Positions 36,602-45,244 of a stretch of 64,000 bases of DNA are shown here, piece after piece. Position 1 is the first letter of the stretch; each line of letters starts with the position of its first letter. The translations under genes and the position numbers were made by a program. The notes beneath the pieces are model-generated. The model saw only the letters and a program-made list of their open reading frames with translations. It had not been told where the DNA came from and ran no database searches. Origin of the DNA: Streptomyces sp. H39-S7. Its GTDB lineage: Bacteria > Actinomycetota > Actinomycetes > Streptomycetales > Streptomycetaceae. The DNA lies in NCBI RefSeq assembly GCF_027158205.1, contig NZ_JAPVLU010000026.1, forward strand, positions 62,001-126,000. Reading direction: 5' to 3'.

Positions 36602-36881
36602 ACGAAACCCCCTTGCTCGCGCCCCGGTTGGGGCGTTGGACACGACCGTACGAGCGTCACAGTCGACCGTCCATGCATGTTCGTGGGTATGCACGTTGTT
36701 GCATGAACCCGTGGCCTTCGATGCAGCGCGTCCGTCGCCGCCCCATACGGGCGCGTGGTGGGCGTCTGCGACCGGGACGACGGGATGGCCTGGGCAGGCA
36801 GCCGACAGGGCGCGAGACGGCCACTGGGGGGCCATGGCGAAACGCCCGCGCCGATCGGGAGCACTGGTGTACCTTGATCGC
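36602..36881. promoter_or_regulatory. Promoter region of the three-gene operon, up to attR
   Basis: No gene is supported. Direct repeats ATGCATGTT (36673-36681) and ATGCACGTT (36689-36697) lie 16 bp apart, 72 bp upstream of the start. The second is followed by GTTGCAT, making an extra ATGCA...TGCAT palindrome. The remainder to 36881 shows nothing recognisable. Confidence 0.5.
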
Positions 36882-36913
36882 GGAGTAAGTCCCTCTACCG
36901 CGCCTCGTCCAGG
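36882..36913 (+). other. attR: right junction of the integrated element
   Basis: Element arm GGAGTAAGTCC (36882-36892), 12 bp, then core GCCTCGTCCAGG (36902-36913) with the TC dinucleotide at 36905-36906. Joined to the left end it forms an attP with perfect 11-bp inverted arms. The single core difference (G here, A in attL) falls just after the TC, so G is the chromosomal base. Confidence 0.88.
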
Positions 36914-37881
36914 AACAACACCCCGCGGTGGGCCAGGGAGACCGCGCCCGGCCGGGGCAGGCCGCTGCCACCGCCGATGATGGAGGGCATGGTCGCCGAG
37001 TGGTGCGGGGCGCAGTAGGGCGGGGTGTCGACCAGCGGTTTGCCGGGAGGGAGGATTCCGGCGACCGAGTGCACCGCCGTGACCTCCAGGGACTCCTGGG
37101 CGGTGAGCCGCGGCAGGAGCCCGGCCAGCCGCTCGGCCAGCATCGTTTTGCCGGCGCCCGGCGGGCCTTTCAAGTACAGGTGATGGCCGCCGGCCGCGGA
37201 GATCTCCAGGGCGCGCCGGGCGGTGTGCTGGCCCGCGACGTCGGCGAGGTCGGGGAGCGTCTGCCGGTCGCAGACGCCGGTGCCGATGCCGGCTCCGGGC
37301 ACCGCGAGCCCGGCGAGCAGGGGATCGGGGCGTCCCTCGCCCCGGTTCTCCGTCTCCTCGGGGACCGTCTCGTCGTTGAGGATCGCGATGAGCTGGCGCA
37401 GGGTGCGGATGCCGAGCACCGAGACGCCCGGCACCAGCGAGGCCTCGGCCGCGGTGCGTTCAGGAACGACCACCTGCCGGTACCCGGCGTCGGCCGCGGC
37501 GAGGACGGCGGGCAGCACTCCGCGGACCGGCCGCACCCGGCCGTCGAGACCCAGCTCGCCGATCATCACCAGGTCGGCGATGGCCGGGGGCGCGATCCGC
37601 TCGTTGGCGGCCAGGACCGCGCACGCGACCCCGAGATCGAAGCCGCTGCCGCTCTTGGGGACCGAGGCGGGGCTGAGGCCCACGGTGAGTTTCTTCTGCG
37701 GCCAGGTCTCGCCGCTGTTCACGATCGCCGCCCGGACGCGGTCGCGGCTCTCGCTCAGGCTCTTGTCGGGCAGGCCGACGAGGGTGAACGCGGCGAGCCC
37801 CGGTTCGAGGTCGGCCTGGACCTCGACGACCACCCCTTCCACCCCGACCAGGGCCACCGAGCAGGTGCGGGCGAAGCCCAT
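36895..37881 (-). pseudogene. 5' fragment of yifB/comM-like AAA+ ATPase, split by an integrated element
   Basis: Starts at ATG 37881 ([16 protein letters not shown]) and encodes the Lon-like N-terminal domain and Walker A (YLKGPPGAGKTMLAERLAG). It runs to the Walker B strand LFLDEA, where the element begins; the frame then ends after one foreign codon at 36895, giving 328 aa instead of about 540. It lacks the rest of the ATPase and is presumably inactive. The start overlaps the yraN stop (TGATG). Confidence 0.93.
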
Positions 37882-38240
37882 CAGGCCACCCCCCGCACAT
37901 GCTCGACCCGCGCGGCGCCGCGGCCGGGCAGAACCACCCCGACCAGGTCGATCCGCACCCCACCGGAGGGCGGGCCGCCGTGCTCGCTGAGCCAGTACTC
38001 GGCGAGCAGCCGCAGCCGCTGCGCCTTGCGCGGGGTGACGGCCGCCATGGGGTGCTCGTAGGCACCACCGGTGCGGGTCTTCACCTCGCACATCACCAGC
38101 GCGTCGCCCTCCGACGCGACGATGTCCACCTCGCCCCGGCGGCACCGCCAGTTCCGTTCCAGAACCCTCAGGCCCGCCGTGGCGAGCCAGCGGGCGGCCA
38201 GCTCCTCGCCGTACCTGCCCCGGGCTGCTCGTGCGTTCAC
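37881..38240 (-). CDS. YraN/UPF0102-family endonuclease-like protein
   Basis: 119-aa protein with a PD-(D/E)XK nuclease-type core: [32 protein letters not shown] and [17 protein letters not shown] at 38240 is preferred because GGAGG lies eight bases upstream; an earlier GTG at 38258 would put the ribosome site inside the gene. YraN adjoins yifB and dprA in many bacteria. Cellular role is poorly defined. Confidence 0.88.
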   Translation of the reverse strand: MNARAARGRYGEELAARWLATAGLRVLERNWRCRRGEVDIVASEGDALVMCEVKTRTGGAYEHPMAAVTPRKAQRLRLLAEYWLSEHGGPPSGGVRIDLVGVVLPGRGAARVEHVRGVA

Positions 38241-38335
38241 GCACACCACCTCCGCCACTCACTGTGACGGAGGTGGGGCATAGCGGATGATCTTGAACTT
38301 ACCTGTGGATAACCCGGTTCACGAGCTACCGCCGG

Positions 38336-38662
38336 TCAGCTGTTGAAGCCCGCCTCGTCGGACGCGAGATCGAGATCGGCCTTGTTCAGCTCTTCGATGT
38401 TCACGTCCTTGAATGTGAGGACCCTGACCTGCTTCACGAAGCGGGCCGGCCGGTACATGTCCCACACCCAGGCGTCAGCCATGGACACCTCGAAGAAGAC
38501 CTCACCCTGAACCGAGTGCACCTGCATCTCGTAATCATTGGTCAGGTAGAAACGCCGCTCGGTCTCAATCACATATTTGAACAACCCGACGACATCGCGG
38601 TACTCCCGGTAGAGCTTCAGCTCCATCTCGGTCTCGTACTTCTCGAGGTCCTCGGCGCTCAT
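38336..38662 (-). CDS. DUF2469-family protein
   Basis: 108-aa protein highly conserved in actinobacteria: SAEDLEKYETEMELKLYREY at the start, then FYLTNDYEMQVH and FKDVNIEELNKADL. ATG at 38662 behind AAGGGGA. Function unknown; it keeps company with the signal peptidase and yraN genes. Confidence 0.92.
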   Translation of the reverse strand: MSAEDLEKYETEMELKLYREYRDVVGLFKYVIETERRFYLTNDYEMQVHSVQGEVFFEVSMADAWVWDMYRPARFVKQVRVLTFKDVNIEELNKADLDLASDEAGFNS

Positions 38663-38701
38663 CGCATGTTCCCCTTCAGCCGTACGTCCCCCCATTGTGC
38701 G

Positions 38702-39184
38702 TCAGTCACGCTCCGTCCCCAGGGGGATCGGGAATTGTGGGGGTCCTTCGTCGAGCAGCGTACGCAGCAGCCCGGCGAGCCTGATCGGGTACACCGTCTC
38801 ACGAGAGGACAGAAGTTCCTCGCAGGTCCACCATCGAAGCCCGGTGACGCTGCGCCGCTCCAGTTCCGTGTGCCCGGCGGTGTCGAACTCCGTGGTTCCG
38901 GTGCGCGCCAGGTAGTACCACTCGTCCTGCTCCCAGCGGCGCCCGTCGAACGTGAAGGAACAGGTCCGCTCCCACAGCACCGGCCCCAGCTCCACGGAGC
39001 CCATCCCGGTCTCCTCGACCAGTTCGCGGCGGGCCGCCGCCTCCAGGCTCTCGCCGTCCTCGACCCCGCCACCCGGGGTGAACCACCAGGTCGTCGAGGG
39101 GTCGGCCGGTTCGCGACCGTGCAGCAGCAGGATGCGGTCGGCGGGATCGAGCAGGACGACGCGGGCCGCGCGGCGCCTGATCAC
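38702..39184 (-). CDS. NUDIX hydrolase (MutT-like)
   Basis: 160-aa NUDIX protein with the full box GGGVEDGESLEAAARRELVE followed by ETGM (about residues 38-61). GTG at 39184 overlaps the sipZ stop (GTGA), so the two are coupled; a mutT-like gene after sipZ is the arrangement I recall in S. lividans. Hydrolyses a nucleoside diphosphate linked compound; substrate not deducible. Confidence 0.88.
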   Translation of the reverse strand: MIRRRAARVVLLDPADRILLLHGREPADPSTTWWFTPGGGVEDGESLEAAARRELVEETGMGSVELGPVLWERTCSFTFDGRRWEQDEWYYLARTGTTEFDTAGHTELERRSVTGLRWWTCEELLSSRETVYPIRLAGLLRTLLDEGPPQFPIPLGTERD

Positions 39185-39915
39185 CGGTGGCGGCGCAGTC
39201 TGCGGGCGATCGGTCCGTGCGCCGCGCCGCCGAGGATCAGCACCGCTCCGGCGAGCGCCGCGACGGTGATCCAGCGCAGCGGCCCCGGCTCGGAGACCCC
39301 GCCGGGCAGCGCGGAGAAGTTCGTGGCCCGGTCCACCATGCCGAGCCGCCCCAGCGGCCAAGCCACCGCGTCCACCCGGGCCCGGACGGCGCCGCGCGGC
39401 ACCGTACCGGTGTCGCCGCCGGCCAGGTGCTCCCGGGAGTCCAGCGACTCGGCCCGGTTGTCGCCGAGGAGGAAGAGCTGCCCCTTGGGGACCGTGGTCT
39501 CGAACGGCGTGAGCGACGCCGGTCCGCCGTGGAGGAGGTAGCTCTCCTCGACGGGTTTGCCGTTGACGAGCATCCGGCCCTGCTTGTCGCAGCAGGTGAT
39601 GACGTCCCCGTCCACCCCGACGACGCGCTTGACGAGCGTCGCGCTGCCCCACAGCTGGTCCTGGAAGACCACGATGTCGCCGCGCCGCACCTCCGACCCG
39701 TCGACCCGCTGCGCCAGGATCCGGTCACCCGGCTCCACGGTCGGCTGCATGGACCCGGTCGGCACGGTGTAGGGCCGGTAGGTCACCGCGCCCCAGGCGA
39801 AGCCGCCCAGGAACAGCACGCACCCTATGGCTACGGCCAGCCCGGACAGTATGCGTCCGAGCCGGCCGTCGTCCTTGCGTATCGCGCTGCTGCTCGCGGA
39901 AGTGCTGCTGCTCAT
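39181..39915 (-). CDS. sipZ: Type I signal peptidase SipZ
   Basis: 244-aa signal peptidase. N-terminal membrane helix (about 22-42), catalytic serine in VPTGSMQPT (S55), lysine in LVKRVVG (K96), and GDNRAESLDSR box E. A second helix near residues 215-235 (VAALAGAVLILGG) anchors the C-terminus. ATG at 39915. Fourth member of the sipW-X-Y-Z cluster. Confidence 0.9.
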   Translation of the reverse strand: MSSSTSASSSAIRKDDGRLGRILSGLAVAIGCVLFLGGFAWGAVTYRPYTVPTGSMQPTVEPGDRILAQRVDGSEVRRGDIVVFQDQLWGSATLVKRVVGVDGDVITCCDKQGRMLVNGKPVEESYLLHGGPASLTPFETTVPKGQLFLLGDNRAESLDSREHLAGGDTGTVPRGAVRARVDAVAWPLGRLGMVDRATNFSALPGGVSEPGPLRWITVAALAGAVLILGGAAHGPIARRLRRHR

Positions 39916-40057
39916 GGACCCGCACCTTACCCGTCGGTACCCGCCGAGGTCAGCAGTCCTCGGCACGCATTCGCAACACCCACGGATCCCACACGTCCCA
40001 CCAGTCCCGGCGGCCACCTGCCCGGACGGGCAGCCCTTCCAGGCAGCGCGCCCGTCG

Positions 40058-41056
40058 TCAGCCCGCGGAGCCTTCGGCGGCCTCGGCGCCCTTGCGGATC
40101 AGCCGGCGCCGGCGCATCAGCACCAGCGGGACCGCGCCCACGAGGCCGGCGGCGGCCGGCAGCGGGCCCGCCGCGTTGATCCCCGGCTGGTCGAAGGTGT
40201 CGGGGACGGGCAGGGTGCCCCAGCGGTTGATCGGCCAGGCCTTCACGAAGGCACGGCCGACCACGTCGTCGAGCGGGACGTACCCGTTGCCCGGCTGGTC
40301 CATGTGGTACCGGGAGTCCAGCGAGTTCTGGCGGTGGTCGCCCATCACCCAGATGTGGTCCTCGGGCACCTTCACCTTGAACGGCTTCTCCGCCGTGCAC
40401 GGGGTGTTGTCCGGGTAGACGTACGGCTCGACGAGCGCCTTGCCGTTCACCTTCAGCGGACCGGTCCCGTTGCACTCGACGGTGTCGCCGCCCACGCCGA
40501 TGACCCGCTTGATCAGGTCCTTCTCCTGCGCGGACGGCATCAGGCCGATGAAGCTGAGGGCCGACTGCAGACCCCGCGTCACGGCGTTGCCGCTGGGCGG
40601 CGGGTTCTCGGGCAGCCAGCCGCCCGGGTCGTGGAAGACGACGACCTCGCCGCGGTCGGGCTCGGAGCCGAACCACGGGGTCAGCTTGTCCACCAGCACC
40701 CGGTCGCCCTCCTGCAGAGTGTTCTGCATCGAGTCCGACGGGATGGAGAACGCCTGCACCAGGAATGTCTTGATCAGCAGCGCCAGTACCAGCGCGATAC
40801 CGATGAGCAGCGGCAGTTCCTTCCAGAACGACCGCTGCTTGCGCTCCGGCCTACGGCGCCTGCCCGCCGTGCCGCTGTCTCCGCCCGTACCCTCGCCACC
40901 GGACCGCGGCGCCGGGGGTTCGTGTCCGGATTCGTTCTCGTGCCCCGCATCGGGGGCCGCGCCGCCGCCCGCCGTCTTCTCGACAGAGCCCGCCGGGATG
41001 TCCCCGTCTTCGGGCTCGCCGGATCCGGATCGTGCGCCGACCGCCAGGTCCCCCAC
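40058..41056 (-). CDS. sipY: Type I signal peptidase SipY
   Basis: 332-aa signal peptidase with a long charged N-terminus, a membrane helix (about 82-97), catalytic serine in IPSDSMQNT (S109) and lysine in LIKRVIG (K183). MGDHRQNSLDSR is the conserved box. GTG at 41056 is chosen because GGAG then lies five bases upstream; a GTG at 41062 is too close. A C-terminal hydrophobic segment (AAAGLVGAVPLVL) precedes RRRR. Its first 206 bp overlap the end of sipX. Confidence 0.9.
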   Translation of the reverse strand: MGDLAVGARSGSGEPEDGDIPAGSVEKTAGGGAAPDAGHENESGHEPPAPRSGGEGTGGDSGTAGRRRRPERKQRSFWKELPLLIGIALVLALLIKTFLVQAFSIPSDSMQNTLQEGDRVLVDKLTPWFGSEPDRGEVVVFHDPGGWLPENPPPSGNAVTRGLQSALSFIGLMPSAQEKDLIKRVIGVGGDTVECNGTGPLKVNGKALVEPYVYPDNTPCTAEKPFKVKVPEDHIWVMGDHRQNSLDSRYHMDQPGNGYVPLDDVVGRAFVKAWPINRWGTLPVPDTFDQPGINAAGPLPAAAGLVGAVPLVLMRRRRLIRKGAEAAEGSAG

Positions 41057-42251
41057 GTTCACTCCTCATTCCACGCTGCCGCCTGCGCCATGACTGACGC
41101 AGGCCCACCACTCCCATAACGAGCGGGAGTTCCGCAGGAGTCGGGAAGTGGCTCGTTCCTTGCCCATTGTTGGCCGTGCCCACCCTAGTGGGCGGTTCCA
41201 GCGCACTCGCGCCGCTCGGGCGCGGGTCGGGCACCGAGGCATACGTCCCCGGCTCCTCCAGTTTGCGCCAGTGACCCAGCGGCCACGCGATGACGAACGC
41301 CCGGCCCACCACCAGGTCCAGCGGAACCGTCCCCTGACCAGGCTGGTCCATGTGGAATCGGGAGTCCGCAGAGTTGGAGCGGTGGTCCCCCATCACCCAC
41401 ACCCGCCCGACGGGCACCTTCACGCTGAACGCCGAGATCGAGGGCGTATCCCCCGGATTGATGTACGGCTCGATCAACGGCATGCCGTTGACGGTGATCC
41501 GGCCGTCCTTGTCGCAGCACTTGACGGTGTCCCCGCCGACCGCGACCACCCGCTTGATCAGGTCCTGCTCGCCCGAGGCCGGCAGCAGTCCGATGAAGGT
41601 GAAGAACTCCTTCACCTGCTTGACCACCACGGGATCCGGCTTGGGCTTGGGCTCGTTCGCCAACCAGCCGCCCGGATCCTTGAAGACCACGACGTCGCCG
41701 CGCTGCGGCGTGCTGCCGAACCACGGTGTCAACTTGTCGACCAGCACCCGGTCGCTGATCTTGATCGTCTGCTCCATCGAACCGGACGGGATGACGAACG
41801 CCTGCAGCAGGAACGTCTTGAGCACCAGGGCGATCAGGAGCGCCACCACGAGCAGCAGCGGCACCTCCCGCGCCGCCGACCGGCGCCGCTTGCGCTTGAC
41901 CTTGCGGGCCAGCTTGCGCCGCTCCGCCCGGGTGGCACCGGCCCGTGGCGCGGAACCTCCGCCGGACGGACCGCCATGGCCGGCGCCGGGCTCATCGTCC
42001 GAACCGCCCGAACCGCCGTACCCGTCGCCGCGCCCTCGCGCGTACCCTTCCCCGTCCTCGTACCTGTCGCCGCGCCCTCGCCCGTACCCGTCGCCATGCT
42101 CTCGCCCGGAATCGTCGCCGTACGCCGAGCCGCCCCCGGCGCCCCGCCCACGGCCGGACCCACGGCCCGCCCCGCCGTCCCCGCCCCCGCGACCCGGCGG
42201 GACCGCGCTCGGCCGGTGGTGCCCGTACCGCGGCCGGCCGCGGTTACCCAC
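40851..42251 (-). CDS. sipX: Type I signal peptidase SipX with extended C-terminus
   Basis: 466-aa frame. The Gly/Arg/Asp/Tyr-rich N-terminus (about 100 residues) is followed by a membrane helix (about 131-146), catalytic S158 (IPSGSMEQT) and K233 (LIKRVVAVGG), and MGDHRSNSADSR. After the second hydrophobic segment (ELPLVMGVVGL) the frame continues for about 90 Arg/Gly-rich residues into sipY, overlapping it by 206 bp in another frame. Typical family length is nearer 320. GTG at 42251 overlaps the sipW stop. Confidence 0.85.
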   Translation of the reverse strand: MGNRGRPRYGHHRPSAVPPGRGGGDGGAGRGSGRGRGAGGGSAYGDDSGREHGDGYGRGRGDRYEDGEGYARGRGDGYGGSGGSDDEPGAGHGGPSGGGSAPRAGATRAERRKLARKVKRKRRRSAAREVPLLLVVALLIALVLKTFLLQAFVIPSGSMEQTIKISDRVLVDKLTPWFGSTPQRGDVVVFKDPGGWLANEPKPKPDPVVVKQVKEFFTFIGLLPASGEQDLIKRVVAVGGDTVKCCDKDGRITVNGMPLIEPYINPGDTPSISAFSVKVPVGRVWVMGDHRSNSADSRFHMDQPGQGTVPLDLVVGRAFVIAWPLGHWRKLEEPGTYASVPDPRPSGASALEPPTRVGTANNGQGTSHFPTPAELPLVMGVVGLRQSWRRRQRGMRSERGGPGGRRTIRIRRARRRGHPGGLCREDGGRRRGPRCGARERIRTRTPGAAVRWRGYGRRQRHGGQAP

Positions 42252-42954
42252 GGCCCCGGCCCGGTGCGGGTATGGCGGCGAAGACGTCCGGACGGTCCAG
42301 GGACCGCATCCGCCCGATCGGCCAGCCGATCCAGTCGGCGCGGCCGATCACCTCGTCGAGCGGGACGGTGCCGCCGCCGGGCTCGCCGAGGTGATCCCGC
42401 GAATCGCGGGAGTCCTCCCGGTGGTCACCCATCACCCACAGCCTCCCTGCCGGCACTTGGATGTCGAACGGTACCCGGGACGGTGTATCGCCCGGATACA
42501 GATAACCCTCGTCCAGGGGATGACCGTTCACCATGAGCCTGCCCAGCGGATCGCAACAGGTGACCCGGTCCCCGCCGATTCCGATCACCCGCTTCACATA
42601 ATCGGTCCCGCCGGTCTGGAGGAACGATCCGTCACCGTCGAAGACGACGATGTCGCCCCGCTCCGGCACCCGGCCGAAACGGTACGCCAGCTTGTTCACC
42701 AGCACCCGGTCCCCGATCTGCAGCGTCCCCTCCATCGATCCGCTCGGAACGAGGAACGGCTGCACCACGAAGGCGTTCGCCAGGAACAGGGCGGCCACGC
42801 AGAGCACGGCCGGCAGCGCCGTACGCCACCAGCGGGCCACGGACCACCACGGGGGGACGGAGGACGGGAACACAGCGAAGCGCGACCGCTGCTCCCCCTG
42901 CTGTTCAGCAGGGGAAGAGCGATCGCGCTCCGAAGGTTCTGCGTCCGTGTCCAT
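42244..42954 (-). CDS. sipW: Type I signal peptidase SipW
   Basis: 236-aa signal peptidase with one N-terminal membrane helix (about 46-62), S73 in VPSGSMEGT, K121 in YVKRVIG and MGDHREDSRDSR. It has no hydrophobic C-terminal anchor, unlike the other three. ATG at 42954, 33 bp after rplS on the same strand. Confidence 0.9.
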   Translation of the reverse strand: MDTDAEPSERDRSSPAEQQGEQRSRFAVFPSSVPPWWSVARWWRTALPAVLCVAALFLANAFVVQPFLVPSGSMEGTLQIGDRVLVNKLAYRFGRVPERGDIVVFDGDGSFLQTGGTDYVKRVIGIGGDRVTCCDPLGRLMVNGHPLDEGYLYPGDTPSRVPFDIQVPAGRLWVMGDHREDSRDSRDHLGEPGGGTVPLDEVIGRADWIGWPIGRMRSLDRPDVFAAIPAPGRGRG

Positions 42955-42987
42955 CGAGCGGAGAGCCTATACGGCCCCGCGAAGGAC

Positions 42988-43335
42988 TCAGTTGTCGCGC
43001 TTCTCCTTGATCTTCGCGGCCTTGCCGCGCAGCTCACGGAGGTAGTACAGCTTGGCGCGACGGACGTCACCGCGGGTCACGATCTCGATCTTCTCGAAGA
43101 TCGGGCTGTGCACCGGGAAGGTACGCTCCACGCCGACGCTGAAGCTGACCTTGCGGACCGTGAAGGTCTCGCGGACGCCGGCGCCCTGGCGGCGGACGAC
43201 TACGCCCTTGAACTGCTGCACACGCGAGCGGGTGCCTTCGATGACACGCACGTGGACGTTGATGGTGTCACCGGGGCGGAACGACGGGACGTCGTCGCGC
43301 TTCGACGCGTTGTCGACGGAGTCGAGAATATGCAT
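42988..43335 (-). CDS. rplS: 50S ribosomal protein L19
   Basis: 115-aa L19, full length. Signatures: [32 protein letters not shown] and [21 protein letters not shown] at 43335. Between trmD and the sip cluster, as in other Streptomyces. Confidence 0.97.
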   Translation of the reverse strand: MHILDSVDNASKRDDVPSFRPGDTINVHVRVIEGTRSRVQQFKGVVVRRQGAGVRETFTVRKVSFSVGVERTFPVHSPIFEKIEIVTRGDVRRAKLYYLRELRGKAAKIKEKRDN

Positions 43336-43469
43336 GAAGATCTTCTGCTTCCTTCGCCCATGCCACAGGTCATCGGCGGAACGGTCGTGATGATGATTCG
43401 GAATGCCGCTCCGTCGGGCGAGCGTCGGTCCCCCTGTGGCAGGGGCGCCGCCGGACGTACAGCAGGCGC

Positions 43470-44288
43470 CTATTCTTCCACGGCGGAGGCCGAGCGCCCA
43501 AATCGGCCGTCCGGCAGCTCTTCCCAGCCCAGCTCCGCCAGGAGCGCGCGGTCGGCCTTGTCGAGGGCGGCGGGGTCGCAGCGCTCGATCAGGTCCGGCC
43601 GGTTGGCGGTCGTACGGCGGAACGCCTCGTCGCGGCGGAAGCGGGCGACCTTGCCGTGGTGGCCGCTCAGCAGCACCTCGGGCACCTCGCGTTCCCGCCA
43701 GACGGGCGGCTTCGTGTAGACCGGCCCCTCCAGGAGGTCGGCCATCGCGCCGGGCGCGAAGGAGTCGTCGCGGTGCGACTCGGCGTTGCCGAGCACGCCC
43801 GGCAGCAGCCGCGCCACCGCCTCGACGATCACCAGGACCGGGGCCTCGCCACCGGCCAGGACGTAGTCGCCGATCGAGACCTCACGGACGTCGAAACGGT
43901 CGCCGTACTCCTCGATGACCCGGCGGTCGATGCCCTCGTAGCGGGCGGGCGTGAAGACCAGCCAGGGCCGCTCGGACAGTTCGACGGCCAGTTCCTGGGT
44001 GAACGGCAGACCGCTGGGCGTCGGGACGACCAGTACGGGCCGCACCTCGCCCGCTGCCGCTTCCGCGGTCACCGCGTCGAGCGCCTCGCCCCACGGCTCG
44101 GGCTTCATCACCATGCCCGGACCGCCGCCGAACGGGCTGTCGTCCACGGTGTTGTGCCGGTCGTGGGTCCAGTCACGCAGGTTGTGGATCCGCACGTCGA
44201 GCTGCCCGCGGGCCCGCGCCTTGCCGACCAGCGACACGTTCAGCGGTTCCAGGTACTCCGGGAAGATCGTGATGACGTCGATACGCAT
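43470..44288 (-). CDS. trmD: tRNA (guanine-N1-)-methyltransferase TrmD
   Basis: 272-aa SPOUT enzyme making m1G37 in tRNA. Signatures: [29 protein letters not shown], the knot segment YEGIDRRV and [11 protein letters not shown]. Its ATG overlaps the rimM stop (TGATG), so the pair is translationally coupled. Confidence 0.97.
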   Translation of the reverse strand: MRIDVITIFPEYLEPLNVSLVGKARARGQLDVRIHNLRDWTHDRHNTVDDSPFGGGPGMVMKPEPWGEALDAVTAEAAAGEVRPVLVVPTPSGLPFTQELAVELSERPWLVFTPARYEGIDRRVIEEYGDRFDVREVSIGDYVLAGGEAPVLVIVEAVARLLPGVLGNAESHRDDSFAPGAMADLLEGPVYTKPPVWREREVPEVLLSGHHGKVARFRRDEAFRRTTANRPDLIERCDPAALDKADRALLAELGWEELPDGRFGRSASAVEE

Positions 44289-44908
44289 CAGACGGTGCCG
44301 TCACGACCGTCGGTGCCGTCACGGCCGTCGGCGCCGCCCTCGGTACCGTCGGTGCCATCGGTGCCGTCGCTGTCACGGGCGCTCGCGACCTCGGCCTCGG
44401 CCTCGTTGAGCAGGCCGGGCGGCGGGTTGATCACGGCGCGCTGGTTCTCCAGATCGATCTCCGGGACGATCTCGCTGACGAACGGGATCATCACCTCGGT
44501 GCCGTCCGGGCGCTCGACGATCAGCAGGTCCTGGCCCGGCAGGTGCGAGATCTCCAGGATGCGGCCGACCTCCGTACCGTCCACGGTCACCACGTCGAGG
44601 TCGACCAGCTGGTGGTCGTAGAACTCCTCGGGGTCCTCGGGCAGCTCCGCCGGGTCCACCTCGGCGATCAGCAGGGTGTTGCGCAGCGCCTCGGCGGCGG
44701 TGCGATCGTGCACGCCTTCGAAGCGCAGCAGCAGACGTCCGCTGTGCACCTTGCCGGACTCGATGGTCAGCGGGCCGGCGGTGGCCGGGTCCGTGTCCAG
44801 CACCGCGCCCGGGCCGAGCCGCACCTCCGGCTCGTCGGTGCGCACCTCGACGGTGACCTCGCCCTTGATGCCGTGGGCGCGCCCGATCCGGCCGACTACC
44901 AGCTGCAC
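44288..44908 (-). CDS. rimM: 16S rRNA processing protein RimM with DGT-repeat tail
   Basis: 206-aa 30S maturation factor that binds S19. N-terminal RimM domain ([19 protein letters not shown]) and PRC-barrel domain ([13 protein letters not shown]). The last 30 or so residues are low complexity (repeats of DGT and DGRDGT) encoded by a degenerate repeat at 44288-44375. GTG at 44908. Confidence 0.93.
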   Translation of the reverse strand: MQLVVGRIGRAHGIKGEVTVEVRTDEPEVRLGPGAVLDTDPATAGPLTIESGKVHSGRLLLRFEGVHDRTAAEALRNTLLIAEVDPAELPEDPEEFYDHQLVDLDVVTVDGTEVGRILEISHLPGQDLLIVERPDGTEVMIPFVSEIVPEIDLENQRAVINPPPGLLNEAEAEVASARDSDGTDGTDGTEGGADGRDGTDGRDGTV

Positions 44909-44948
44909 TCTGCTTGCCCTTCACTCGAAGATGTCCTGGAACGCGACA

Positions 44949-44984
44949 ACGGGCCGGGGCCGGCAATCGCCGCCCCCGGCCCGT
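44949..44984 (-). terminator. Hairpin between khpA and rimM
   Basis: 11-bp stem ACGGGCCGGGG / CCCCGGCCCGT with a 14-nt loop in the 94-bp gap. Possible attenuator inside the rpsP-rplS operon. Confidence 0.55.
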
Positions 44985-45002
44985 GCCGGTACTGCATTGG
45001 TC

Positions 45003-45242
45003 TCAGCGGACCTGATCCACGTCGACGAGGTCGACGCGGATGCCACGGCCACCGAGGGCGCCCACGACAGTACGCAAAGCGCGTGCGGTGCGGCCGTTGC
45101 GGCCGATCACCTTGCCGAGGTCGTCCGGGTGCACCCGGACCTCGAGGACGCTCCCGCGGCGCAGGGTCTTCGCGGACACCTGCACATCATCGGGATTGTC
45201 GACGATGCCCTTCACGAGGTGCTCGAGAGCCTCCTCGAGCAT
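45003..45242 (-). CDS. khpA: KH-domain RNA-binding protein KhpA
   Basis: 79-aa single KH domain with the GxxG loop in KVIGRNGRTARAL. ATG at 45242, 2 bp after rpsP. Partners of KhpB-type Jag proteins in RNA binding and cell-size control in other Gram-positives. Confidence 0.93.
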   Translation of the reverse strand: MLEEALEHLVKGIVDNPDDVQVSAKTLRRGSVLEVRVHPDDLGKVIGRNGRTARALRTVVGALGGRGIRVDLVDVDQVR

Positions 45243-45244
45243 GC

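Noticed and set aside
29839-36901. The inserted element as a prophage or conjugative AICE
   Set aside because: No capsid, portal, terminase, tail, FtsK/Tra or recognisable Rep gene could be found; it is better called a small integrative island.
43431-43445. CCCCTG-TGG-CAGGGG hairpin between trmD and rplS
   Set aside because: Only six pairs in very GC-rich DNA with no other support; not enough to call an attenuator.
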